Assembly: GCF_033439725.1 (NCBI RefSeq)
Contig: NW_026944383.1
Location: 2,480,001-2,544,000, forward strand
Length of the DNA: 64,000 nt
Origin: Neurospora tetraspora
Lineage: Eukaryota > Ascomycota > Sordariomycetes > Sordariales > Sordariaceae
Direction: 5' to 3'
In this document: positions 53,137 to 63,220 of the stretch, piece after piece
Layout: every line of letters starts with the position of its first letter
How positions within the stretch are numbered: position 1 is the first letter of the stretch
Translations under genes and position numbers: made by a program
Notes under the pieces: model-generated
The model's input: the letters and a program-made list of their open reading frames with translations, nothing else
Told to the model about the DNA's origin: nothing
Database searches by the model: none

Positions 53137-53741
53137 ACATAAAGTTGGAATTGCGTTGTAGTAAGGTGACTTAGCTGTTACGTAATGTAGTGACTTTACA
53201 AGTTCACTACTTCGGGCCTGGACCAAAAAGGCCCGTCAAGTCTTGATCTAATTGTCGAAGTGAACGGAGTGGATCTAAATATGAGTGTACAAGAGGATAA
53301 AAGAATAGTAGTGGTGAACTTGTTAATTGAAGAAGAAAAAAAGGGAAGAAAGAAAGGGTGGGGGAATCCCCCGATATATGTACATGAGTGAACTATGTAT
53401 GGATCGATACACTAAATGCCAACAAAGATATCCATCTTCCTCAACAATAGGAGACGGACGGAGCGCGTAGAACTTCTTCCTTTTTTCTCGTTTTCCCCAG
53501 CTTGGTTTTACGTATGGCAGTTGGTTTTCAGGCCCAAGCCCTGTCTTTTCACGCGCCCAACCTGCGGCTCCGTGACACTACTCAATTCTCAATGACATAC
53601 GTCACCGTCGTTGTCCTGGTCCCCGTCGGCCAGCCACTCTGGTTGTGCCCATCGTCACTATTGTTATCCGTCAACTTGGTCTCGCTAGTGTTCCAATTCT
53701 GAGCGCTCGTCAGCGGACCCACGCTCTCCCTGCTTCCCGAA
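53137..53741. other. Intergenic, nothing firm
   Basis: Weak ORFs on both strands (53502-53702; 53582-54034 minus) without recognised domains. Confidence 0.35.
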
Positions 53742-54355
53742 ATGCTCCTCTTCACGCCTTTCCCCTCTCCTCTCTCCACGTCCGCCCTAAGGGCAAAGAA
53801 GTTGCAGCAATACGAGCGACTCGGTTGGCAACCACCCAAAAGGAAGGGAAAAAAGGATCGGTTCATTTCAACTATATTCCGCGAACCCGAGGCCCTTCGA
53901 GCTATCCTTTCTACGAATGACCACCCCCTTTCGGGCTCCACAATCTTGACAGACGGGAGAAAGTTGACAATACTACAGGAGGTTGTCACTACGAGTCTGG
54001 CGTTCCCGGTCCAGAATTCTACCTGTGGCTTCATCGCCTCTTATGGGTCGGCCGTCCCGCAGATGATGGCAGTAAGCGGGTGGAAAGACGAAGGGGAGTC
54101 ATCGACGCAAGGAGTCCTTCCCAATACCAAAATGACCGCTCTAGTCCGATACGCCTGTCAGGTCATGGAGTTCAAACTATATATGCAACCCTACGACTGT
54201 CCGGGAGAGAGTGTCGTTCCCCCGGAGCATATTAGGAGGTACATGGCATCACAGTACGTTCCCTATCAATGTGCTTTTGACTTATTACCCCTCTACTAAC
54301 TCGTGCTAGTGTTGAAAAGCAATTGTCAACGGCGTGGGTGCTGAAGTTGCTCTAA
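53742..54355 (+). CDS. Hypothetical spliced protein
   Basis: Exon 53742-54253 and exon 54310-54355, with a 56-nt intron (GTACGT donor, CTACTAAC branch, GCTAG acceptor) that keeps frame. The result is 185 residues ending VEKQLSTAWVLKLL. The central reading (RFISTIFREPEALRAILSTN, LVRYACQVMEFKLYMQPYDC) is protein-like, but I recognise no family. The start could be upstream, so the gene may be a 3' part. Confidence 0.45.
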
Positions 54356-55564
54356 GACTTTCTGCAGACCAGCGACTTGGCTCGCATGACTGAGCTGAAA
54401 CAAGTCGAACTACCCTCCGAGCGGTCCAAGGCCAAGATCTTCCTCAACCACAGTCCATGCGGCAGGTAAGTCTGCTTCCCACTCTCGTTCCTGACAAAAT
54501 TGTTGAGACCCAGTTGGCTTGCCGCAAGGTCGTAAGAATAAACCGAATACGTTACGGTCAGTATATTATATAAGCTAAACGCGTCGTATGATTTTTCTTC
54601 CCGCGTCTGCTTCCAGTTATCATGCAATGTGTTGGAACCGGAGCTTCCATGTCGCCTGTATCCCCAGCGGCTGCTTTCAAGTTGCTTCATCGCACTGAAG
54701 GTCCCATGGCTAGTGTAGGTTGCAACACCAAAAGATAGCAAGTTCTCCAGTGTCTGCCAGGACTTGTTAAGTTCGTTCGTTCGTTCGTTAGAACAGCAAT
54801 GGTTCAAGGACATCGATACAAATTTGTTACGTCATTTCGGAGGAAATAATCTGGACGAAGGCAGAACTGCGAATGTGGGACAAAGGCGATCTCAAATTGC
54901 AACTAAGATCTTCCTCATGGTCTTTGAGAGACCTTGTCCTGCCCATGACCTTGTCCTTCTTCACGTCACTCTCGTTTTCCTTTTTGGTACATGAAAAACT
55001 GCGACATTTCCAAGCTTCGTTCCAACCGCCCATCCTTCATAAGACTTTTCCTTCTTGTACATGAGGCACTACCAGACATGAAACCTAGCTCTATCCCGAC
55101 CATTATCCTCCTATCAGTGCCCATTTGTCACGAGTCCCATACATGTCCCACCGCTTTCCGAGGCGACCGGGCTTTCCCAGGATTTGGGGAACTTGATGCA
55201 GTCAGATGCCAGCTGCGCTTCTCTGCCTGACGAGCGGGGCAGCCAGTCGAGCAATGCCGGGCAGCAGGCGGTCACTCCAGGTACCTCATTTAGTGAGCCG
55301 AAGAGGAGGAAAGGATAAGGCCCGGAAGGGCCGTAATGTATTGGCGGGTAGATAGCATAGGATTCAATTGACCGTCATCTTCACCTTGGCTACTTCGCTT
55401 CTTGCCTTCTATTATTCATAAACCAAGTCACTGTCCTGGCCAGGTGCTTTGAGTGATCACCCTAAATGTTTGGGTACCTTCGTTATAGCGGTCCCCCAGT
55501 AGACACTTTTATGGTAGTTTTATATGTAACCAAATAGAGGCCTTCAGATTGCACTATATAGCAA
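54356..55564. other. Intergenic, no recognised gene
   Basis: Small overlapping ORFs on both strands (54352-54813 minus, 54764-55230 plus). No domain or splice model convinced me. Confidence 0.35.
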
Positions 55565-55790
55565 GAAGAATTAAGATGAGCCTAGCTACTCCATTTCGAT
55601 ACAGTAATTAAGGATAACAGCGTATAGGGATACTCGGGCCCGAGGACTCGCTCCCGCGCCTCCACGCAGTCTTACATCAATGCTAGGGCATCTTCATGTC
55701 GACCTTAACTCTTCTACGCGAAAGCAAAGTTGGCCATACTCGTCAACGTCGAAGGATAATCGGCTCGGAGGCCTTGCTGAGCAGGCAGAC
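55565..55790 (-). pseudogene. Inverted relic of the TPR-NLR 3' end
   Basis: The minus strand reads through AAGGTCGACATGAAGATGCC and CTAGCATTGATGTAAGACTG, then the stop context ATGGAGTAGCTAGGCTCATC. This matches 51720-51810 of the TPR-NLR and the flank at 52070. It is a diverged, reverse-oriented duplicate of the gene end about 4 kb downstream of it. Confidence 0.8.
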
Positions 55791-56140
55791 GAAGGTAAAA
55801 AATCCGACTCTTAGAGGGACGAGGAGAGTCGGTTGGCTAGCTGCAAGCGAGACCCCCAGAGGGTGGGCTCTACACCTAACTGACGAGTACAGTACCTTCC
55901 TTAATTACCCTAATTTGGACCGACCAAAGTAGTCTTAGTAGCGCTACACCCTTGGCCCAATAATAATTAGTACTACGTTGGTAGTTAACGGTACTGTATA
56001 GCATACAGTGTTATATGTATTGAATATCACCTACACGTTAAAAAATTTTAATTTAAAATAATGTTTTTTTAAAAAAAAAAATTTCTGTTAGGTACGTACT
56101 CTTTAACTATACCTACCCGGTTATATAGCTCTATATAAAG
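55791..56140. other. AT-rich stretch with a diverged copy of the 249-bp repeat
   Basis: 55985-56040 (GTACTGTATAGCATACAGTG, TTATATGTATTGAATATCAC) resembles the start of the repeats at 18380 and 56795 but is much more diverged. Confidence 0.5.
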
Positions 56141-56664
56141 TGTGACGGCCGACGCGATACGGAACTACGTGCGGTTCGAAACAACTATATAAGACCACTT
56201 GAGTATCGAATCTTCCAGCTTCGATTACTTGTATCCTTTTGCGAGGACACGGGCTGGTTAGTGTAGTGGTCTGCCACCGCCGTGACATAAAGTAGGTTTA
56301 TAATAAGATAAGGAATTCCTATAAAGGGATTCCTTCCCATAGCAACCTTCGGCTCGCCTTTCTTACTTTAATATTAAAGTACCCAAGTTACCCAATTAAA
56401 ACTATATACTATTCTATTTATTTGAAATCCCTTTATAAATATATATTATCTATGCCTTCAGAGTCCTACCATGCAACTATCTTTTTAGATACAGAAAGAC
56501 TTGTCACAGGGTTGTGACTGCCTATATAGTATGTGTCACGGCGACGCATTTCACCACTACGCTATACGTTCCGTGTTTTCGCAAAAGGATACAAGTAACC
56601 GAAGCTGGTAATTCGGTTGCTCAAGTGGTCTTATATAGTTGCGACGGATGCCCAGTCCGTCACA
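56141..56664. mobile_element. 524-bp inverted-repeat (MITE-like) element
   Basis: Ends are TGTGACGG and CCGTCACA. The two arms (about 56141-56288 and 56530-56664) are long imperfect inverted repeats sharing CAACTATATAAGACCACTTG, CCAGCTTCG.TTACTTGTATCC and TTTTGCGA.AACACGG. The centre is AT-rich and non-coding. No clear target duplication. The structure fits a non-autonomous DNA transposon or foldback element. Confidence 0.65.
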
Positions 56665-56759
56665 GTATGCACTTCGATGTTCGTTGGCAAGCGAACATCG
56701 TCCTATCTTTTATAGGTTTGGCCGTGTGGGCATGTGCATCCCACCCTGTCATACAAAGT

Positions 56760-57006
56760 GATGGCCTAGTTATATAAGAATAACTTGACGATACTGTATA
56801 TCTCACGGTGTCATATGTATTAGATATCACCAACAGGTGAAAATTTTCTTGAATCTAGAACGGATGCCTTGGATGTTTAGAGTCTGTGACTCAATAGTGT
56901 GTATCACTTCTAGTTCTAGTTCTTTTGAGAAGGGCGAAGGTAGCAAACTACAGGAAGATTCTTTCAATATTGATATTATTACGATAGGGTGTAATTAAAT
57001 ATATCT
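56760..57006. repeat. Dispersed ~249-bp repeat, copy B
   Basis: A direct match to 18345-18593, located about 95 bp after the inverted-repeat element. Confidence 0.85.
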
Positions 57007-57402
57007 AGGACTGAATATATTTTAGTTAACATTATTATAAAAACCAGCGTACAATGGACTTAGCTTCTTCTCAGGACGCTGTCACTCCGACCTACGGCAA
57101 GCGGACGCTCACCGACAACCCAGAGGATCACGGAGCTGACCCGTGATGAGTTTTCATAGTGACATTCATGCAAATAGATATGGAGCGTTCTCGTCGTAAC
57201 TGATGGCCAGGGCGTGGCGGAATTGGCGGTGATCGGGCGGCCGAGGAACCAGTGTGGGATGTTCAATCACCTTAAGGAAGCTACGTGGCAAATCGGCCAT
57301 TTTGGGCGGGGTCGGGCTGCAACGCAAGAGACGAACACAAAATGGCTATGACAATGGAGGGGGGCCTGATGCAGACTTGAGGCATTCCCAACACTGGCCC
57401 AG
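57007..57402. other. Intergenic, nothing recognised
   Basis: The only ORFs (57060-57266 minus; 57281-57514 minus, overlapping the next gene) are unsupported. Confidence 0.35.
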
Positions 57403-58374
57403 ATGAAGTATTGTACGGATTGCGATCGTTATTTTCAAAGCGCAGAAGCGCTTCGGCATCATCGCCTGTACTCGAGGCGGCATGAATTTGCCCGCCCTTA
57501 CGCGCAGACAACAATATCAGGTTCTGGAATGGCGTTTACAGGCTTTGGAGGCTCGCCAGCTAGCTCCTTGACTCAGACAGCCCGCGGTACGGCCGGAGAT
57601 GATCCCTCTAAAGACCTAGTAAGTTCTCTAAAAGGGTATGATCATTTCGCTCTCGTCGTTCCTCCGTCTTTGGAACTTGCAGGTGTTGACAATGGCCTCT
57701 GAATAGGCTCTACTCCAGCGGGGAGTACTCAGACCTCGTGATATCCTGCGGAGGAAGGGAATACCATATGCATAGGGCCATCGTATGCACGCAGTCCGAG
57801 TTCTTCTCTGCAACTTGCCGCGGAAGTTTCAAGGCTAGTGACAGTCCATACACTAGCAACGACACTAAACTAACATTATATTTAGGAGGCACAAGAAGGA
57901 AAGATTGACCTCCCAGATGATGACCCTCGGCTTGTCCATATAATGGTACATTATCTATACCACTTCGACTATGACGTACGGCTACAACACGAGCGTAGTG
58001 GTTTTGATGGGTTAGAAATGGACGGATACGAAACCAACGTCAATGAACCGGCAGCGGACGCCCTTCTGACTCATGCAAAAATTTACGCCTTAGCAGAGAA
58101 GTACTTGATCCGTGGATTGAAGGCTGTCGCGCTTCGACAATTCAAGGCGGCGGCTACTGTCTCCTTGGATATCGATGATATCCTTGGGGCAGCGCTAGTG
58201 GTGTACGAATCCACTATTGAAGATGACAGAGGCTTAAGAGATGTCGTCGTGGAAACCCTTTGTAAGCATTCCGAATGGCTAGACGAGGAGAAGGTGCGAG
58301 ATGTGGTTAAGGAGCTGGGAGCTTTAACGTATGATATCGTTATATATATGCGCCAAAAGCATAGGTTCTTCTAA
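57403..58374 (+). pseudogene. C2H2 finger plus BTB-domain gene with a likely frameshift
   Basis: Exon 1 from 57403 starts MKYCTDCDRYFQSAEALRHH, a C2H2 finger ending RRHEF. An intron at 57619-57682 (GTAAGT...TTGCAG) is plausible. Near 57706-57712 one extra base shifts the frame. After it the BTB/POZ reading is clear: LYSSGEYSDLVISCGG, EYHMHRAIVCTQSEFFSATC, RGSFK, a second intron ending TATTTAG at 57886, then EAQEGKIDLPDDDPRLVHIM, VHYLYHFDYDV and a helical C-terminal part to 58374. Fungal BTB proteins of this type are common and mostly uncharacterised; they mediate protein-protein contacts. Confidence 0.6.
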
Positions 58375-58747
58375 ACTAGGTCCCAAGTCAGTTAACACGT
58401 TGACGAGATGGTCCCCGATGAGGTCTGAGAAATGATGCCACCCAATCTGGAGATTGAGGCGCTGGTGGCCATTGCGAGTTGCTCGGCTTCGGCAGTTACT
58501 GTCCGGTTGTGCTCCCACCGCTCCGTCATTCTCGGGGCCCACTCCGCCGCCACGGCCCCGCCCGGTCCGCAATACCGCCCCACTGATCGCAACCGCACCC
58601 AGAGATGTCGAGTCTCAAGGAGGATCACGTGAATTCTTCGCACGCCCAGACAGCACAACCAGACGGGCGGCACAATCAATCGGGCGGCACAATGAGAAAC
58701 CTCAAGGCAATTGAAGGACTCACCATTGCTGTCGGGCTTGGTTGCGA
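58375..58747. other. Intergenic between convergent genes
   Basis: The BTB gene (plus) and the DUF3435 relic (minus) converge here. The overlapping ORFs are not credible. Confidence 0.4.
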
Positions 58748-61568
58748 TCACGGTTGTCGCAATCGTGGTTCCAGGAGGAGATATCTCGGTGGGAGAGACG
58801 GAGACAGCATTCTTGTTTGTATTCTATATACTTGGGATTCTAATTTAGTACGTTTTATAGCTTCCTCCACTATGTTTTCTCTTCTCCTCTTCTTCTGTCC
58901 CTGTTTTAGTAGGCATTCCTTATCAATAACAACTCCTGTTTGCCCATTACAACTGTGAACATCCGACGTATGTGTAAGCCACGAAGCGAGGTCATTAATC
59001 TGGATATTCTCCCCTTCTCCCTTACATTTGGGACAATCGAATGGCTTGTCGATCTTGTGATACTTATTCATGTGTCTTGAAAAACTGCTTCCTGCATAGA
59101 ACAATTGGCCGCATCTTAAACAAGGAGCGGATTTAGACTTGGTAGTTGTAGCCATTGGTTTGGGTTTGACGATAGGCTTGGTGAAGAGATCCGGAGTATT
59201 GATTGAACCATGTACTCTTTCGACATGGTTACTCCACTCCGATGCCCTCTCGATTCTATACTCTTTCTTTCCTTGCCGCTGACATTCGGGGCATGAGAAA
59301 GGTTCAAAGGTCGTTGCCGTGAAATGGACGCTCCGATGGTGTCTACTGAGGTTATGTCGACGAGTGAAGCTTTGTCGGCAGAGAAGATATGTAGAGAGCG
59401 TGGAAGCTGCTTCCTTATGTTCGGAGGCTGTTTGCTCCATTTCCCGAGCAATAGCTTCTACTTCTCCGTACCTATCATTCAGATACGCAAAAAGCATTTT
59501 CGGTACTGCAAGATGCTTTTGGGTAGTTTGGTCAGAACCACTGTCGTTCGAATTTGGAAAACCCATTTTCGTGGCGGTGTCGGAAACCGGATCTTTGGGG
59601 TTCAAGTATCGACCAATGATTGTTGCTGCAGATAAACTGGGACCGAAGGAGCATCTGAAAGGATTTGGAGGGGGGGCTGGCATATCTTCGGTTGACAGGC
59701 CACGAGCCCTAAGGGAATCAACTTCAGCGAAGTAGTTTTCTCGAGCCTGCTTGACAGCCAAGTCTGATAATACCGTCCGTAGATTTCCAATTTTTACAGT
59801 AAGTTGCTTTACCTGTGTATTGTCTACAGAGAGTTTGAGCTCTTCCCGGAAGTGACGACGCTGTGCGCGAAGTGCTTTCATATCCTCGCGATTTTCAAAC
59901 GTTTTTAGCATAGCCGCTGTCGGATAAAGCGGTGCTTTGTCATCCCTACGCAATGATGCGGAGGCCAATAGCTTGAATAGCTTGGATTGGTCTTCAGATG
60001 TACTATCGAAAACGAGTGACATCAAATTGTGTGGAATATGCCTCGCTTGGTAAGATATTTCGAATGTTTTTGTGTTATAGCTCAGGATGTGGTTTCGAAT
60101 AGCAGATGTAAGGGAACCTTGTGTAAAAATTGTAAGCAAAATAGTAAGGGAAACGGGTAAAAGTTCTTACCATCAATTTTATTTCCACCGCCGATTCGCA
60201 GCGCATAGGGGCGGAGAGTGTTTCTGTTCCCCGCTACCAACCATGTCCGGTTCCAAAGTTCCAGATATTTGTAGTACTTTAAGGGAAAGATAGGCTTTTG
60301 CTGCATCTCATCCTTCCACCTAAGTTCAATGCAATCAACATCTTCCAAGTTTGGACGCTGAAGTAATTCGTCGAAGGACGAAAACTCTGTTTCGAAGGCA
60401 TTATCATGTAGAGCTTGAATAACTACAAACGTAACTAAACAAACGATCTGGCATGGTACCATAGTAGTAGAAAAGGTCACACGAGAAAAGTGTTAGTTTG
60501 AATCAACGGTTAAAGGCAAGAATACATACACATCTGCCCCCTTATCAATTTTGTTAGCCGATAGCTTGTTTTGATTGATCGTGATCTCAGCAACAAGCCT
60601 TGGCTGCTTTGTATCCGGATCGCGAACGACAAGTAGCTTAACTTGTCGATAAAGCATGTTCTCATAAGTGCCGGGCTGAAAGCCAATGCTTCCTATAAGC
60701 ACCAATATATGAAAGGCAAGCCGATGTCTAGGATCACAAGGTATATCGACTGCGCTTTCCCACAAAGTACTAAGAATAAGCAGAATATCGTCTGTTGTAG
60801 CTTCGGTTTTCTCAAATATTTATTTGCATAATAGGTTAAACTTTTGTACAAGAATTGATTAGATCTATTGTAAGAAGAAATATTAGTATACAATATCGGT
60901 ATAGGTAAAGAGGAAATCTACCTAGATAACCTCTCCACGGGCCTTCCCACGGTTGCCAAGCAATATCCATTATTCAGAATCTTCGTCTGAATCTTCATTT
61001 GAATCTTGATCCCTTCTCTTCGCAAGCACTACAGCATCAGCTTGAGCTACTACATGCTTCCATACAGCAATAATAGTCACTACTGATTGAACTGTTGGTA
61101 CCTGCTTCTGTTCCTCGGTACCGTCTATATACAGACGCCTACATCTTGCATAGCGTGTATAGTCAGCCAGAAAGCTCTTGCAAATAGCAATGGACTTTTT
61201 CTTATTTTGGCACATACCAAACCAAACCTTATCAGCCTCTTTTTGTGTTAATTGTAACACTTCTATGACAAATCTAAAAAGCATTAGTACGCAATATCAA
61301 AGAAAACAGCAAAATAATAAGGTACATACCTATTCCATAGACACCACGCGCGTTCTCGCTCGGCTTTGGTCTTCTTACAAAGCGAACGCTCATGTATTAT
61401 TACCGTAAATTCGTCAACGTCGGCAAATGCTCTTCTTTTCCGTTCTTCGACGTCGGGTACAGTCGGCGGTATCGGCGGTTTTCGTAGCTCCATCCCTTCC
61501 GTATTGCATATGGATGGAGGAGTGCGGTCGGCACCGTGAGACTCAAACAATGCCCTCTCAAGCTGCAA
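58748..61568 (-). pseudogene. DUF3435 recombinase-like gene with C2H2 fingers, copy 2
   Basis: Minus-strand pieces: 61568-61330, a 56-nt intron, 61273-60970, then from about 60820 EKTEATTDDILLILSTLW, ILVLIGSIGFQPGTYENM and LLVVRDPDTKQPRLVAEITI. After an intron come CLVTFVVIQALHDNAFETEF and NRTWLVAGNRNTLRPYALRI; after another, LTSAIRNHILSYNTKTFEIS and the 463-codon C-terminal ORF to 58748. That ORF ends with four C2H2-like fingers (CRQSFTRRHNLSRHHRSVH and others). The order matches DUF3435 tyrosine recombinase-like proteins. A TAA (60970-60972) and a frame change near 60815 suggest it is broken. The box I-type position is Gln (codon 60676-60678) where copy 1 has Arg. Confidence 0.7.
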
Positions 61569-62131
61569 TGGCTTACGAGCTCAGCATGTTTTGGAGGAGA
61601 AATCAATTAGAAAACTCGAAGGAGGGTTTCATATGAAAACCAACGCAACCCTCGCAACGTAGGGGCCGTAATTCATGCGGTAGAATCAACTGGGAAGAAT
61701 TGATATACAATGAATGCAATTAGAATGGGACAGAAGTTTGCTTGGTTGGTTCAGTCGGGAATCCGAGAGTAAAGACGCAATTTATATCTCGAGGCCCTTC
61801 TAACTCGCCTGAAGGGATATACGTACGGAGAAAAGTGTTCACCAAAGCCAACCACACCTTCCAAAGCCAACCACACCTTCCAAAAGCCAACCACACCTCC
61901 CAAAAGCCAACCACACCTCCCAGTTAGAAGTACTAAGTATATGGAGTAGGTGTCAGCGATAAATGGCAGGAGTAAGTACCTTGTGTAGTGTATGCCTCGC
62001 CCACTCAGCTGGGCTTGGCGTAAGTGGAACGGTGCACTCGATGGCGAAGGCAATGAAAACGGTTCTAGAAACGGCGGCGGCGTTTTTGGCTCAGTCATCC
62101 AAACCCCTGTTAAAAACTACAAAAAATTATT

Positions 62132-62169
62132 CCCATAGATAATCTTCCGATTGGTAGCTTATCTATGGG
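62132..62169. repeat. Hairpin at the upstream edge of the DUF3435 copy
   Basis: CCCATAGATAA and TTATCTATGGG form perfect 11-bp arms around a 16-bp loop. Copy 1 has the related, less perfect pair near 41172-41207. The right arm of the hairpin is also the start of the 59-bp direct repeat. Confidence 0.75.
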
Positions 62170-62215
62170 AGAGCGGACGGGATCCCGAGTTTTCTACCAT
62201 CTATGGTCGTATGTG
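62157..62215. repeat. 59-bp direct repeat, copy B
   Basis: Partner of 37827-37885; the first 37 bases are identical. It marks the far right limit of repeat-type DNA before the RPB1 3' flank. Confidence 0.85.
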
Positions 62216-63220
62216 CTTGTTTGTATTGTAGTTTGGTCTTATGTAGGAAGGCTTAACTCCGTTTTGGCGAGTTGGTTGTTCGTGATGCTGGGGCAAGGGA
62301 GGCAAAAATCATCCAACTTTCCGGGGGACAGGATTCCCGGATGGGTATCAGGGAGGATAGGCGCTTGGGGTTGGAGGTGGTATCCAGGATAACATTGGAA
62401 AGAAATGTGCTCTCGGTTTTCTTTTGGGTTTTGGTCCTTTGATTTGGAAAATGAAGACATGATTTCACTTAGAGGGTGTCACGAGTTTCATTGTTACTAT
62501 TCGCTGCGCAACGACTCGTTGTCCATCTACCCATCGCCAACGCTATTGCGCTATCTGATGGCTACCAAAAAGTGAGGAGCCTGTTCTCGTATTTGCCTGC
62601 TTAGTAAATATAAACCCACAAACAGCAAAGAAACTCTTTGAGCAGAAAAACCAAACCAATCTGTGCTTTCTTTTCATCAGAAGCGATTCATGAGCAAGCC
62701 CACCACCACCACCGCCAACAAGCAGAAACGAACGAGAAGGAATATGAAATGCTAATATGATATGATATTTTGTCTTTCCCAACTTTGACTAATTCGCTAT
62801 TGTTTCTGCTGCATTTATTCTTTGTACGTACGTAAGAAGGTAAGCTAGTTTATCTCCAACTCTAGTAGAAACGGAGAAGCAAACGACGACGGCCCAAGAA
62901 GAAAGAAAAATGCAGTTTGATGTGACGACAACAGGATGAACAATGTGATAAAAAGCAACTCCGCGCTCGCGCTCATTTTGCTACTGCCTAGCCACCCTTC
63001 CTTTTTTGTTATATACGGTGTTGTAGTGGCAGTTGGTTTGTATCCCCTTCTTTCCCTCCTTTAATAAGCATTTGCGCTTTTTCTTACAACTCAAACCCAG
63101 CTCCGCTCAATCATGTCAACTTCTTAGAATGATTAATCATTCGATGGCGAAGTGGGGGAACTTGAGGTTTCTGTTAGCAAAGCTGTTTTACCCCAAGCAA
63201 ACGGACTGAACCACAACTTA
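62216..63220. other. 3' flank / UTR of the RPB1 gene
   Basis: No credible ORF. The sequence lies downstream of the RPB1 stop and forms the transition from accessory to core DNA. Confidence 0.5.

Larger units (their letters stand above)
60303..62215. repeat. Direct repeat shared with 39353-41210, extended copy
   Basis: Aligned at a constant offset of 20950 through the coding part, then drifting by a few bp in the upstream region. It covers the 5' two thirds of the DUF3435 gene and its upstream DNA. At 61845-61925 a 19-21 bp unit (AAAGCCAACCACACCTCCC) is present four times against two in copy 1 (about 40890-40930). Confidence 0.9.

Noticed and set aside
56240-56280. tRNA- or SINE-like A-box words (GGTTAGTGTAGTGG) in the inverted-repeat element
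   Set aside because: A B-box-like GGTTCGAAAC lies on the wrong side and no cloverleaf can be formed; more likely part of the foldback arms.
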